A stretch of DNA of 64,000 nucleotides from Streptomyces sp. WMMC500 (GCF_027497195.1 NZ_CP114905.1:1736001-1800000), one strand, 5' to 3'; positions 1 to 9,191 are shown, counted from the first letter of the stretch. Made by a program: numbers and translations. Notes: generated by a model from the letters alone, not told the origin.

Positions 1-31
1 GGCGGGGGTGTCGCAGCGCGTCGGCCGCCGT

Positions 32-766
32 CTACCGCGCGAGCGCCGCGCGCATCTCCGGGTCGGGCAGCGCCGCGGGCCCGCGCACGGCGAGCCCGGT
101 CAGCGGCGAGTCCGCCTCGTCGAGGGTGGCGAGCAGCCCGCGGCCGTCGGGCGTGGCCCAGCGGGTGTACTCGCCGACCTCCAGCCGGGCTATCGCCAGA
201 CAGCCGCACACCAGGATCAGCGGCAGCACGAACCAGCCCGCGATCGGCTCCTCCGCCGGCGCCCGCAGCGCCAGCGCGGCGGTCCCGGCGCCGAGCACCA
301 CCACTCCCGCGACCCGTACGTGCCGCACGGCGGCGCGGACGGCGGACCGGATCGGCGCGGGTACCGCGAGCCCGGCCGCGGCGAGGCCGTCGTCGAGGTC
401 ACGCAGCGCGTCGGCGGAACAGGCGGCGGCGCGGATGGCCGGAATCGTGCTCTGCCCGCCGGGCCCGGCGGCGGCGATCACGGCGGACTCGACGGGGTCG
501 CGGCCCTCGGACTCCACGACGGTCGCCCAGCCGGTGTGCGCGAGCAGCAGCCGCCGCTCCCGCGCCAGCGACACGAGGGTGACGTCGACGACCCGCTGCG
601 GCCCGCCGGCCAGGAAGGCGGCCTCGTACAGGGTCAGCTCACGCGCCCCGCGGACTCGGGCCGGCTCGGCTTCGGGCTGCGCCGCGGCGACGGAACCGAC
701 GAGGACCAGGCGCCCGCACGTCAGCAGCGCTGCCGCCCAGGCGACGAGCGCGAAGCACACCCACAT
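32..766 (-). CDS. TIGR04222-type membrane protein
   Basis: A 244-residue protein of unknown function. It has a hydrophobic N-terminus (about residues 4-25) and two further predicted membrane segments (about 151-168 and 175-193). The motif YEAAFLAGGPQRVVD near residue 47, followed by a predicted small helical domain (LVSLARERRL), is the hallmark I associate with the TIGR04222 family of actinobacterial membrane proteins. The C-terminus after the third segment is short and lacks the long Gly/Cys-rich tail of many members. The ATG at 766 is the only convincing start. It lies downstream of hemE on the same strand, separated by a hairpin, so it is probably an independent unit. Confidence 0.75.
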   Translation of the reverse strand: MWVCFALVAWAAALLTCGRLVLVGSVAAAQPEAEPARVRGARELTLYEAAFLAGGPQRVVDVTLVSLARERRLLLAHTGWATVVESEGRDPVESAVIAAAGPGGQSTIPAIRAAACSADALRDLDDGLAAAGLAVPAPIRSAVRAAVRHVRVAGVVVLGAGTAALALRAPAEEPIAGWFVLPLILVCGCLAIARLEVGEYTRWATPDGRGLLATLDEADSPLTGLAVRGPAALPDPEMRAALAR

Positions 767-815
767 GGCGGTGTTCTACGCGATCGGGGCACGGGGCGCC
801 AGACCTATCTTTCCG

Positions 816-840
816 AACGCCCCCGTGATAGCGGGGCGTT
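816..840 (-). terminator. hemE rho-independent-like hairpin
   Basis: Perfect 8-bp arms AACGCCCC / GGGGCGTT with a 9-nt loop lie about 40 nt past the hemE stop. There is no U-tract, which is common for Streptomyces terminators. Confidence 0.5.
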
Positions 841-878
841 GCGAACCGGGCCCGCCAGGGACGTACAGGGCGGGAACG

Positions 879-2021
879 TCAGCGGGCCGAGGACTCGTGG
901 ACGTACTCCACGAGCCGCGTCAGCGCGTCCGGGTCGGTCGTCGGGAGCACCCCGTGGCCGAGGTTGAACACGTGGCCCGCCAGCCCGGCCGCCGCCCGCA
1001 GCACCTCGCCGGCCTTGGCCTCCATCGCCGGGCGCGGCGCGAACAGCACGGCCGGGTCGAGGTTGCCCTGCAGCGCCTTGCCGGGGCCGACGCGGCGTGC
1101 CGCCTCGTCCAGCGGCACCCGCCAGTCGACGCCGACGACGTCGGCGCCCGCCTCGCCCATCGCGGTCAGCAGCTCGCCGGTGCCGACGCCGAAGTGGATA
1201 CGCGGCACCCCGTACTCGGCGACGGCCGCGAAGACCTCCGCGGACGCCGGCAGCACCGCCCGCCGGTAGTCGGCCGGGGCGAGCGCGCCCGCCCAGGAGT
1301 CGAAGAGCTGCACCGCGGAGGCGCCGGCCTCGATCTGCACCCGCAGGAAGGCCGCCGTGATGCCCGCGAGCCGGCCGACCAGCTCGGCCCACAGCTCCGG
1401 CGCGCCGTACATCATCGCCTTGGTGTGCTCGTGGTTGCGCGACGGGCCGCCCTCGACCAGGTAACTGGCCAGCGTGAACGGCGCGCCGGCGAAGCCGATC
1501 AGCGGCGTCGCGCCCAGCTCCGCGGTCAGCCGGCCCACGGCCTCGGTCACGTACGGCACGTCGTCGGGCTCCAGCGGGCGGAGCTGCGCGAGGTCCGCGC
1601 GGCTGCGGATCGGCTGGGCGACGACGGGGCCGACGCCCGGCTTGATGTCGAGGTCGACGCCGATGGCCTTCAGCGGCACGACGATGTCGCTGAAGAGGAT
1701 CGCGGCGTCCACGCCGTGCCGCCGCACGGGCTGCAGCGTGATCTCGGTGACGAGATCCGGCCGCCGGCACGAGTCGAGCATGCCGATGCCCTCGCGCAGG
1801 CGCCGGTACTCGGGCAGCGAGCGGCCCGCCTGGCGCATGAACCACACGGGGGTGTGCGGCACGGGCTCGCGCCGGCACGCACGCAGGAACGCGGAGTCGG
1901 CGGCCGGTCCCGCAGGGGCGGGGGGCGTCGCCGCGGGGGCGCTCGCCGCAAGGGCGCTCGCCGCGGGAGCGGCACCGGCGCCGGACGCGGCGGAGGGGCG
2001 GGGGGCACTGTCGGCACTCAC
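879..2021 (-). CDS. hemE: Uroporphyrinogen decarboxylase HemE
   Basis: Decarboxylates the four acetate side chains of uroporphyrinogen III to give coproporphyrinogen III in cytosolic haem biosynthesis. Family signatures are plain: [14 protein letters not shown] near residue 60 (substrate-binding Arg), [32 protein letters not shown], and [13 protein letters not shown] near the C-terminus. I chose the GTG at 2021 (380 aa, beginning VSADSAPRP), which follows a purine-rich stretch; upstream codons look non-coding. The first 40 residues are an Ala/Pro-rich low-complexity extension before the conserved domain, common in Streptomyces copies. It is divergent from the DUF3000 gene. Confidence 0.96.
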   Translation of the reverse strand: MSADSAPRPSAASGAGAAPAASALAASAPAATPPAPAGPAADSAFLRACRREPVPHTPVWFMRQAGRSLPEYRRLREGIGMLDSCRRPDLVTEITLQPVRRHGVDAAILFSDIVVPLKAIGVDLDIKPGVGPVVAQPIRSRADLAQLRPLEPDDVPYVTEAVGRLTAELGATPLIGFAGAPFTLASYLVEGGPSRNHEHTKAMMYGAPELWAELVGRLAGITAAFLRVQIEAGASAVQLFDSWAGALAPADYRRAVLPASAEVFAAVAEYGVPRIHFGVGTGELLTAMGEAGADVVGVDWRVPLDEAARRVGPGKALQGNLDPAVLFAPRPAMEAKAGEVLRAAAGLAGHVFNLGHGVLPTTDPDALTRLVEYVHESSAR

Positions 2022-2113
2022 CCCTGCATCCTCGCACGCGCGTGGGAGTCGAGATCCGGCCACCCGGGTGTCCCGCAGCGCTTCTGCGCGCCGCGCCCCC
2101 TAGTCTTCCGGGC

Positions 2114-2809
2114 ATGGTTGCGGCTCCTGGACACCTCGTCGACGAACCCGATGGATCCCCGGACGGCCCGCCGGCGGGCGGAGCGCTGCCGCCCCCCTTC
2201 CGGCGGGCCGTCGACGCGCTCGGCTCGGCCGCGGTACGCCCCGAGGTGGCGTTGCGGGCGACGCGGGCGCCGCGGGGCATCGCCCCGTTCGCGTACGCCC
2301 TGGAGGCGGAGGTCGAGGAGGGTGCGGCGCAGGACGCCGAGCCCGCCGACGGCCGGCTGGTGCTGCTGCACGACCCGGACGGGCAGGACACCTGGCGCGG
2401 TACGTTCCGCTTCGTCACGCTGCTGCGCGCGGAGCTGGAGCCGGAGATGGCCGCGGACCCGCTGCTGCCGGAGGTGTGCTGGTCCTGGCTGACCGGCGCG
2501 CTCGACACCCGCGGCCTCGGCTACGGCGAGCCCGGTGGCACGGTCACGCGCGCCTCCTCGCACCACTTCGGCGGGCTCGCGGAGCGCGGCACGACGACGA
2601 AGATCGAGATCCGGGCGTCCTGGACGCCGCAGCCGTCGCGCGCGGCCGGGGACGGCGCCCCGGACGCGGCGGCGCACCTGGCGGCGTGGGTGGAGATGCT
2701 GTGCCAGTGTGCGGGCCTGCCGCCGTCGGCCGCGCCGGCGGCGGCGCAGGAGCCGGACACCGCGCCGATCGTGCCGCTGCCGCAGCGCCGCGGCTCGCGC
2801 CGGCGCTGA
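2114..2809 (+). CDS. DUF3000 family protein
   Basis: A 231-residue soluble protein that I recognise as the actinobacterial DUF3000 family, which sits next to hemE in Streptomyces. The conserved core runs from PPFRRAVDALGSA through LVLLHDPDGQDTWRGTFRFVTLLRAE to VCWSWLTGALDTRG and ends in a hydrophobic segment AAWVEMLCQCAGLPP. Function is unknown. Start is the ATG at 2114, divergent from hemE, leaving about 90 nt for both promoters. The basic tail (RRGSRRR) has no recognisable localisation role. Confidence 0.85.
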   Translation: MVAAPGHLVDEPDGSPDGPPAGGALPPPFRRAVDALGSAAVRPEVALRATRAPRGIAPFAYALEAEVEEGAAQDAEPADGRLVLLHDPDGQDTWRGTFRFVTLLRAELEPEMAADPLLPEVCWSWLTGALDTRGLGYGEPGGTVTRASSHHFGGLAERGTTTKIEIRASWTPQPSRAAGDGAPDAAAHLAAWVEMLCQCAGLPPSAAPAAAQEPDTAPIVPLPQRRGSRRR

Positions 2810-2874
2810 GCCGCGGCAGTCGATCGCCCATCCGAATTGTCCGTTTTTTCCTCACCAATTCGTGATCATTCTCT

Positions 2875-2902
2875 AAAGCCTCTCCGGGCTCCTGCCGAAG
2901 AC
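2875..2902 (+). promoter_or_regulatory. Sigma-WhiG promoter of whiI
   Basis: TAAA at 2875-2878, a 16-nt spacer, then GCCGAAGA at 2895-2902. The sigma-WhiG consensus is TAAA-N15/16-GCCGATAA, so the -35 and spacing fit and the -10 matches at 6 of 8 positions. whiI is a known sigma-WhiG target in S. coelicolor. The leader from here to the GTG start at 2985 is about 80 nt. Confidence 0.8.
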
Positions 2903-2984
2903 GTGAGAGACCTTCCGTACGCGACACGGAACGTCCCGGCTCTCCCAGCCGGCCCCGTCCCCGCACACCGTCTGGAGGGACCTG

Positions 2985-3677
2985 GTGTCTGTTCTCCTCG
3001 AGCAACCCACAAGCCTGGTCGCCTACCGCCCCAACAAGCCCACGGCCATGGTCGTCGTGGCCGACCCCCGCGTACGCTCGACCGTCACCCGCCACCTGTG
3101 GGCGCTGGGCGTGCGCGACGTGATCGAGGCGTCGTCCATCGCGGAGGCCCGCCCCCGGATCGCCAACCCCCGCGACATCTGCGTCGCCGACGTCCACCTG
3201 CCCGACGGCTCCGGCCTCACCCTGCTCTCCGAGGCGCGCTCCGCGGGCTGGCCCAACGGCCTCGCGCTCTCCGCCGCCGACGACATCGGCGCCGTGCGCA
3301 ACGCCCTCGCGGGCGGCGTCCGCGGCTACGTCGTCACCGGCACCCGCACCGGCATGGGCCTGCCCACCCGCCCCAACGCCGCGCACATCGGCGCCGCCGC
3401 CGGCCGGCTGCACCACCGCCGGCCGCCGGGCTCCCCCGGCGCCGGCGGCAACTCCGGCCCGCCCGGCCACCCGGGCGGCTACCGCGAGCTGTCCGGGCGT
3501 GAGGTCGAGGTGCTGCGGCTGGTGGCGGAGGGCCAGTCGAACAAGGCCATCGGCGTCTCGATGGGACTGTCCGCGCTGACCGTCAAGAGCCACCTCGCCC
3601 GCATCGCGCGCAAGCTCGGCACGGGCGACCGCGCCGGCATGGTGGCGGTCGCGCTGCGCACCGGCATCATCCACTGA
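2985..3677 (+). CDS. whiI: Atypical response regulator WhiI
   Basis: A 230-residue regulator with an N-terminal receiver-like domain (about 20-130), a Gly/Pro-rich linker (about 145-165) and a C-terminal LuxR/NarL HTH (LSGREVEVLRLVAEGQSNKAIG...). Known role of the family: WhiI is needed late in aerial-hypha sporulation and acts with BldM. The receiver keeps the Asp in VADVHLPDG (D69) but has one acidic residue at the pocket (VADPRV, D27) instead of two. The usual conserved Lys is not evident in YVVTGTRTG. This fits a phosphorylation-independent regulator. GTG start follows TGGAGGGA. Identification rests on domain layout, neighbours (hemE, DUF3000, rnd) and the sigma-WhiG promoter. Confidence 0.88.
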   Translation: MSVLLEQPTSLVAYRPNKPTAMVVVADPRVRSTVTRHLWALGVRDVIEASSIAEARPRIANPRDICVADVHLPDGSGLTLLSEARSAGWPNGLALSAADDIGAVRNALAGGVRGYVVTGTRTGMGLPTRPNAAHIGAAAGRLHHRRPPGSPGAGGNSGPPGHPGGYRELSGREVEVLRLVAEGQSNKAIGVSMGLSALTVKSHLARIARKLGTGDRAGMVAVALRTGIIH

Positions 3678-3714
3678 ACCGGGCCCGGACACGGCCCTCA
3701 CCCGGCATCCGCGC

Positions 3715-3750
3715 AGCGCCCGTCGACGTGACGTTCCGTCGACGGGCGCT
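3715..3750 (+). terminator. whiI terminator hairpin
   Basis: Perfect 14-bp stem (AGCGCCCGTCGACG and its complement) with an 8-nt loop, 38 nt past the whiI stop and before the rnd start. Confidence 0.7.
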
Positions 3751-3781
3751 GTCGTGCACCACTCACAGATACCCTTGACAC

Positions 3782-5041
3782 GTGACCGACGCCCAAGAGA
3801 CCGCAGCAGAGGACAGACTCCCCGCACCCGGAGCACCGACTTCCGGAACGGCGCCGGTCCCCCTTCTCGAGCCGCGCGAGGGCATTCCGCCCGTCACCGC
3901 GGACCCCGAGGGGCTCGCCGGCGTCGTCCGCGCGTTCGCCGCGGGCAGCGGCCCGGTCGCCATCGACGCGGAGCGCGCCAGCGGCTACCGCTACGGGCAG
4001 CGGGCGTACCTCGTGCAGTTGCGCCGGGAGGGCGCGGGCACCGCGCTCATCGACCCGGTGGCCTGCCCGGACCTCTCCGGCCTCGCGGCGGCGATCGGCG
4101 ATGCCGAATGGGTTCTGCACGCCGCCACCCAGGATCTGCCGTGTCTCGCCGAGATAGGCATGCACCCGGGCACGCTGTTCGACACGGAGCTGGCGGGGCG
4201 GCTGGCGGGCTTCCCCCGGGTCGGTCTCGGCGCCATGGTCGAGAACGTCCTCGGGTACGCGCTGGAGAAGGGCCACTCCGCCGTCGACTGGTCGACCCGG
4301 CCGCTGCCCGAGCCGTGGCTGCGCTACGCCGCCCTCGACGTCGAGCTGCTCGTGGACCTGCGGGACGCGCTGGTCGGGGAGCTGACGGCGCAGGGGAAGC
4401 TGGGGTGGGCCGAGGAGGAGTTCGCGGCGATCGCCGCGGCGCCGCCGCCGGAGCCGCGCCGGGACCCCTGGCGGCGTACGTCGGGCATGCACAAGGTACG
4501 GCGCCGGCGCCAGCTCGGCACCGTACGGGAGCTGTGGACGACCCGGGACGGCATCGCGCAGCGGCGCGACGTCTCGCCGGGCAAGGTGCTCGCGGACACC
4601 GCCATCGTGGAGGCCGCGCTCGCGATGCCGACGTCCACGCGGGCGCTGGCCGCGCTGCCCGGGTTCGGGCACCGCATGGGCCGGCGGCAGTTGGAGCAGT
4701 GGCTCGCCGCCGTGGAGCGCGCCCGCGGGCTGCCCGAGTCCGAGCTGCCGCAGCCGGGGCTGCCGCTGAACGGCCCGCCGCCGCCGCGCGCGTGGGCCGA
4801 CAAGGACCCGGCCGCCGCCGCGCGGCTGGCGGCGGCGCGGGCGTCGGTGACGGCGCGCGCGGAGGAGCTGGGGCTGCCGCAGGAGAACCTGATCGCGCCG
4901 GACACGGTGCGCCGGATCTGCTGGGAGCCGCCGAAGGACCGCTCCGAGGAGTCGGTGGCCGCGGCCCTGACCCACCTGGGCGCCCGTCCCTGGCAGATCG
5001 AACAGGTCACGGGGCTCCTCACCGCGGCCGTCCAGGACTGA
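3782..5041 (+). CDS. rnd: Ribonuclease D-like 3'-5' exonuclease with HRDC domain
   Basis: A 419-residue DEDD-family exoribonuclease. The first exonuclease motif is VAIDAERASGYRYGQRAYLVQL (D-x-E), followed by WVLHAATQDLPCL and the Tyr-containing third motif LRYAALDVELLVDLRDAL. An HRDC-like nucleic-acid-binding region follows (LPGFGHRMGRRQLEQWLAAVERARG) with an additional C-terminal helical part. The family trims 3' ends of structured RNAs such as tRNA precursors; substrates here are inferred. GTG start at 3782 is about 30 nt past the whiI terminator. The N-terminus to residue 45 is low-complexity. Confidence 0.9.
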   Translation: MTDAQETAAEDRLPAPGAPTSGTAPVPLLEPREGIPPVTADPEGLAGVVRAFAAGSGPVAIDAERASGYRYGQRAYLVQLRREGAGTALIDPVACPDLSGLAAAIGDAEWVLHAATQDLPCLAEIGMHPGTLFDTELAGRLAGFPRVGLGAMVENVLGYALEKGHSAVDWSTRPLPEPWLRYAALDVELLVDLRDALVGELTAQGKLGWAEEEFAAIAAAPPPEPRRDPWRRTSGMHKVRRRRQLGTVRELWTTRDGIAQRRDVSPGKVLADTAIVEAALAMPTSTRALAALPGFGHRMGRRQLEQWLAAVERARGLPESELPQPGLPLNGPPPPRAWADKDPAAAARLAAARASVTARAEELGLPQENLIAPDTVRRICWEPPKDRSEESVAAALTHLGARPWQIEQVTGLLTAAVQD

Positions 5042-5371
5042 GCACCCTGCAGCGGGCGGCGCGAGGCCTGACGCCCGGCGAAGCGGTGGAGCGGCGCGCT
5101 CCGGGCGCATGCACCCGAACCCGCGCCCGGCGAAGCCGTGGCGCGAGGGTCCCGCCGGCGCCCCTTCCCTCCCGTCCCCTACGGACCCACCCGCCCCGCG
5201 CGATACCCGCACCCGGTACGGCCCGCCCGGCGAGGGCAGCGTGGTGTGGGGCACACCTTCCGGTGGGCCCCTGGGCACCGCCTGTTACCCGCGAGTAGCA
5301 TGGCCCGGAGCCGCGCCGCCCCCGGCGGGGCCGGCACCACGAGAACCCGCACCCCCTCCGGAGGAGAGCCC
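5042..5371. other. rnd-fadA intergenic region
   Basis: No gene seen. It holds GC-rich imperfect hairpins near 5050-5150 and the fadA promoter/operator area just before the start. Confidence 0.6.
5285..5298 (+). promoter_or_regulatory. Candidate fatty-acid regulon operator
   Basis: Imperfect palindrome TTACCCGCGAGTAG (5 of 7 base pairs symmetric, core TACYCGCGRGTA) lies 74 nt before fadA. It resembles the TACTCGCGAGTA-type sites that TetR-family acyl-CoA-responsive repressors use in actinomycetes; the regulator is not in this window. Confidence 0.4.
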
Positions 5372-6592
5372 GTGCCTCGTACCGCAAGGGACGTCGTCTT
5401 CGTCGACGGCGTCCGCACCCCGTTCGGCAAGGCGGGCCCCAAGGGCATCTACCACGAGACCCGCGCCGACGACATGGTCGTCAAGTGCATCCGCGAGCTG
5501 CTGCGCCGCAACCCCGCCCTCGACCCCGCCGCCGTCGACGACGTGGCCGTCGCCGCCACCACCCAGATCGGCGACCAGGGCCTGACCATCGGGCGCACCG
5601 CCGGGATCCTCGCGGGGCTGCCGGCCACCGTGCCCGGGTACTCCATCGACCGGATGTGCGCCGGCGCCATGACCGCCGTGACGACGACCGCCGCCTCCAC
5701 CGCCTTCGGCGCGTACGACGTCGCCGTGGCCGGCGGCGTCGAGCACATGGGCCGGCACCCGATGGGCGAGGCCGTGGACCCCAACCCGCGGTTCGTCTCC
5801 GAGAAGCTCGTCGACGAGTCCGCGCTGTTCATGGGCATGACCGCGGAGAACCTGCACGACCGCTTCCCGCACCTGACCAAGGCCCGCGCCGACGAGTACG
5901 CCGTGCACTCGCAGGAGAAGGCCGCCAAGGCGTACGCGAACGGGCGGATCCAGGCCGACCTGGTGCCGATCTCCGTCCGCCGCACCGACGCGGACACCGG
6001 CGAGACCGGGTGGGGCCTTGCCACGCAGGACGAGCCGATGCGCCCCGGCACCACGCTGGCGAACCTCGCGACGCTCAAGACCCCCTTCCGCGCCCACGGC
6101 CGGGTCACCGCCGGCAACGCCGCCGGGCTCAACGACGGCGCCACCGCCTCCCTGATCGCCGCCGAGGACGTGGCCCGGGAGGCGGGGCTGCCGGTGAAGA
6201 TGCGGCTCGTGTCGTTCGCCTTCGCCGGGGTGGAGCCCGAGGTGATGGGCATCGGCCCGGTGCCGTCGACCGAGAAGGCGCTCGCCAAGGCGGGCCTCGG
6301 CATCGCCGACATCGGCCTGTTCGAGATCAACGAGGCGTTCGCCGTGCAGGTGCTCGCGTTCCTCGACCACTTCGGCCTCGCCGACGACGACCCCCGCGTC
6401 AACCAGTACGGCGGTGCCATCGCCTTCGGCCACCCGCTCGCCTCCTCCGGCGTGCGGCTGATGACGCAGTTGGCGCGGCAGTTCGAGGAGCAGCCGCAGG
6501 TGCGGTACGGCATCACCACCATGTGCGTCGGCTTCGGCATGGGCGGCACGGTCATCTGGGAGAACCCGCACTTCGAGGGGGCAGGCAAGTGA
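5372..6592 (+). CDS. fadA: Acetyl-CoA C-acyltransferase (thiolase)
   Basis: A 406-residue thiolase that cleaves 3-ketoacyl-CoA with CoA to acetyl-CoA and a shortened acyl-CoA, the last step of beta-oxidation. Catalytic residues are visible: the nucleophilic Cys in RMCAGAMTA (about residue 96), His in FGHPLASSGVR and Cys in MCVGFGMGG. The NEAF motif is also present (EINEAFAVQVL). GTG start at 5372 is placed by the GAGGAG site at 5361-5366. It overlaps fadB (the TGA is embedded in GTGA), so the two are translated as a coupled pair forming a trifunctional-type complex. Confidence 0.95.
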   Translation: MPRTARDVVFVDGVRTPFGKAGPKGIYHETRADDMVVKCIRELLRRNPALDPAAVDDVAVAATTQIGDQGLTIGRTAGILAGLPATVPGYSIDRMCAGAMTAVTTTAASTAFGAYDVAVAGGVEHMGRHPMGEAVDPNPRFVSEKLVDESALFMGMTAENLHDRFPHLTKARADEYAVHSQEKAAKAYANGRIQADLVPISVRRTDADTGETGWGLATQDEPMRPGTTLANLATLKTPFRAHGRVTAGNAAGLNDGATASLIAAEDVAREAGLPVKMRLVSFAFAGVEPEVMGIGPVPSTEKALAKAGLGIADIGLFEINEAFAVQVLAFLDHFGLADDDPRVNQYGGAIAFGHPLASSGVRLMTQLARQFEEQPQVRYGITTMCVGFGMGGTVIWENPHFEGAGK

Positions 6593-8721
6593 GCAGCAGC
6601 ACCGTGGATCTCCTCAGGGCCGCCGCCGGGCGGTTCCCCGACGAGGTCGTCACCCAGGCGCACGTACGCCACCTCGACCTGCCCGCGGACGCGGGCCGGT
6701 TCGCGCTGATCACCCTGGACAACGGCTTCGACCACACCAAGCCGACCACCTTCGGCCCGCAGTCGCTCGCGCGTCTCGACGCCGCGCTCGACCAGGTCGG
6801 GAAGGAGGCCGCGGACGGCGAGATCGTCGGCGTCGGCGTCACCGGCAAGCCGTTCATCTTCGCCGTCGGGGCCGACCTGAAGGGCGTCGAGGTGCTCGGG
6901 GACCGCGCCGAGGCGCTGGCCGTCGGGCGCGGCGGGCACGAGGTGTTCAAGCGGCTGTCCGCCCTGGCCGTGCCGACGTTCGCGTACTACAACGGCGCCG
7001 CGATGGGCGGCGGCGTCGAGATCGGCCTGTACTGCACGTACCGCACGGTCTCCCGCGCCGTGCCCGCGTTCTCGCTGCCGGAGGTCTTCCTCGGGCTGGT
7101 GCCGGGCTGGGGCGGCTGCACGCTGCTGCCGAACCTGATCGGCGCGGACCGCGCGGTCACCGTCGTGATCGAGAACAGCCTCAACCAGAACCGGCAGCTC
7201 AAGGGCAAGCAGGTCTACGACCTGGGCATCGCCGACGCGATCTTCGACGGCGCCGACTTCCTGGAGCAGTCCCTCGCCTGGACCGCCGCCGTCCTCGCCG
7301 GCGAACTGGAGGTCGTGCGCCCGGACATCGACCGCGGCGAGGCGTGGGACGCCGCCGTCGAGCGCGGCCGGTCCGTCGCCGACGACAAGGTGCACGGGGC
7401 CGCCCCCGCGGCGTACCGCGCGCTGGACATCATGGCCGCGGCGAAGAACGGCGACCTGCGGGAGGGCTTCGCGGCCGAGGACGAGGCGCTGGCCGACCTG
7501 ATCATGGGCGGCGAGCTGCGGGCCGGGATCTACGCCTTCGACCTCGTGCAGCGGCGCGCCAAGCGGCCCGCCGGGGCGCCGGACAAGAGCCTCGCCCGGC
7601 CGGTCACCAAGGTCGGCGTCGTCGGCGCCGGGCTGATGGCCTCGCAGTTGGCGCTGCTGTTCGTCCGCCGGCTGGAGGTGCCCGTGGTGCTCACGGACAT
7701 CGACCAGGAGCGCGTCGACAAGGGCGTGGCGTGGGTCCACGAGCAGATCGACATGCTGCTGCTGAAGGGCCGGGTGCACCAGGACGCGGCCAACCGGCTC
7801 AAGGCGCTGGTCACCGGGTCCCTGGACAAGGCCGCGGCGTTCGCCGACGCGGACTTCGTCATCGAGGCGGTCTTCGAGGAACTCTCCCTCAAGCAGCGGA
7901 TCTTCGCCGAGCTGGAGGAGGTCGTCCCGGCGGGGGCGATCCTCGCGACGAACACCTCGTCCCTGTCGGTGACCGAGATGGCGGCCGGGCTCAAGCACCC
8001 CGAGCGGGTCGTGGGCTTCCACTTCTTCAACCCGGTGGCGGTCCTGCCGCTGCTGGAGATCGTACGGGCCGAGCGCACCGACGACGCCTCGCTGGCCACG
8101 GCGTTCGCCGTCGCCAAGAAGCTGAAGAAGTCGGCCGTCCTGGTCAAGGACGCCCCGGCGTTCGTCGTCAACCGCATCCTGACCCGCTTCATGGGCGAGG
8201 TGCTGGGCGCGGTGGACGAGGGCACGCCGGTGGAGATCGCGGACCGCGCGCTGGCGCCGCTGGGGCTGCCGATGTCGCCGATCGTGTTGCTGGACCTGGT
8301 CGGCCCCGCCGTCGCCCACCACGTCTCGGGCACGCTGGCCGAGGCGTTCCCGGACCGGTTCGCGCAGTCGGCGAACCTGGGCCGGGTCGTGGAGGCGGGC
8401 AAGCGGACGCTGTACGTCCATGACTCCGGCAAGCCGGAGCTGGACCCGGAGGTGGCGGCGCTGTTCCAGGTCGGCGACACGGTGCTGACGGAGGAGCAGG
8501 TGCGCGACCGGGCGCTGGACGCCATCGCGCAGGAGATCCGGCTGATGCTGGACGAGGGTGTCGTGGCCGAGGCCCAGGACGTCGACCTGTGCCTGATCAC
8601 CGGCGCGGGCTGGCCGTTCCACCTGGGCGGCATCACGCCGTACCTGGACCGGGCGGGCGTCAGCGAGCGCGTGACCGGCCGCCGGTTCCTGCCGCCGGGC
8701 GTGGCGAGCGTCCCTCAGTAG
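6589..8721 (+). CDS. fadB: 3-hydroxyacyl-CoA dehydrogenase / enoyl-CoA hydratase
   Basis: A 710-residue bifunctional beta-oxidation enzyme. The N-terminal crotonase domain (about 1-310) carries GADLKGVEVL (oxyanion hole) and two glutamates in GGGVEIGLYC and LPEVFLGLVPGWGG. The NAD-binding 3-hydroxyacyl-CoA dehydrogenase domain starts at VGVVGAGLMASQLALLF, with the catalytic His in VVGFHFFNPVAVLPLLEIV and a C-terminal dimerisation domain. It hydrates enoyl-CoA and oxidises 3-hydroxyacyl-CoA. GTG start overlaps the fadA stop by 4 nt. Full length for the actinobacterial form. Confidence 0.95.
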   Translation: MSSSTVDLLRAAAGRFPDEVVTQAHVRHLDLPADAGRFALITLDNGFDHTKPTTFGPQSLARLDAALDQVGKEAADGEIVGVGVTGKPFIFAVGADLKGVEVLGDRAEALAVGRGGHEVFKRLSALAVPTFAYYNGAAMGGGVEIGLYCTYRTVSRAVPAFSLPEVFLGLVPGWGGCTLLPNLIGADRAVTVVIENSLNQNRQLKGKQVYDLGIADAIFDGADFLEQSLAWTAAVLAGELEVVRPDIDRGEAWDAAVERGRSVADDKVHGAAPAAYRALDIMAAAKNGDLREGFAAEDEALADLIMGGELRAGIYAFDLVQRRAKRPAGAPDKSLARPVTKVGVVGAGLMASQLALLFVRRLEVPVVLTDIDQERVDKGVAWVHEQIDMLLLKGRVHQDAANRLKALVTGSLDKAAAFADADFVIEAVFEELSLKQRIFAELEEVVPAGAILATNTSSLSVTEMAAGLKHPERVVGFHFFNPVAVLPLLEIVRAERTDDASLATAFAVAKKLKKSAVLVKDAPAFVVNRILTRFMGEVLGAVDEGTPVEIADRALAPLGLPMSPIVLLDLVGPAVAHHVSGTLAEAFPDRFAQSANLGRVVEAGKRTLYVHDSGKPELDPEVAALFQVGDTVLTEEQVRDRALDAIAQEIRLMLDEGVVAEAQDVDLCLITGAGWPFHLGGITPYLDRAGVSERVTGRRFLPPGVASVPQ

Positions 8722-8731
8722 CGCCGCAGAA

Positions 8732-8766
8732 CCGTGCCCCGGCCGCCGGCGGTGGCCGGGGCACGG
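8732..8766 (+). terminator. fadAB terminator
   Basis: Perfect 13-bp stem CCGTGCCCCGGCC / GGCCGGGGCACGG with a 9-nt loop, immediately after the fadB stop. Confidence 0.75.
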
Positions 8767-8798
8767 GCGTGTCGTACGGGCGTGGGAGGCTGGGCGGC

Positions 8799-9191
8799 AT
8801 GGACGCACCGCTCCCCCTGCTCGTCGTGGACGCCGCCAACGTCGTCGGGTCGGTGCCCGACGGCTGGTGGCGCGATCGCCGCGGGGCCGCGGAGCGGCTG
8901 CGCGACGGGCTCGTGCCGTACGCCTCGGCGGGGGTGGCGGGGCTGCCGGGGCCGGTGGAGGTGGTCCTCGTGGTGGAGGGCGCGGCCCGCGGCGTGGCGG
9001 AGGTGCCGGGGGTGCGGGTCGTGGCGGCGGAGGGCAGCGGCGACGACCGGATCGTGACCGTCGTCGCGGAGGCGGCGGAGCGGGACCCGGACCGGCGCGT
9101 CCTGGTGGTCACCGCGGACCGCGCCCTGCGCGAGCGCGTCCACCGCCACGGCGCGACCACGGCGGGCCCGCGCACGGTACGGCCCGTCTGA
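8799..9191 (+). CDS. NYN/PIN-like small protein
   Basis: A 130-residue protein with the fold signature LLVVDAANVVGSVPDGWWRDR at the N-terminus (acidic metal-binding Asp and Asn), VEVVLVVEG in the middle, GDDRIV (second acidic site) and VLVVTADRALRERV (third). This is the pattern of NYN/PIN-like nucleases. Streptomyces copies are often annotated NTP pyrophosphohydrolase, which I would not rely on. ATG at 8799 fits the boundary of coding-like sequence. It is monocistronic after the fadAB terminator. Substrate unknown. Confidence 0.7.
   Translation: MDAPLPLLVVDAANVVGSVPDGWWRDRRGAAERLRDGLVPYASAGVAGLPGPVEVVLVVEGAARGVAEVPGVRVVAAEGSGDDRIVTVVAEAAERDPDRRVLVVTADRALRERVHRHGATTAGPRTVRPV

Noticed and set aside
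126..2492. 788-residue open frame on the plus strand
   Set aside because: Antisense to hemE and the TIGR04222 gene; its composition is the usual high-GC shadow (Arg/Ala/Gly rich, no domain).
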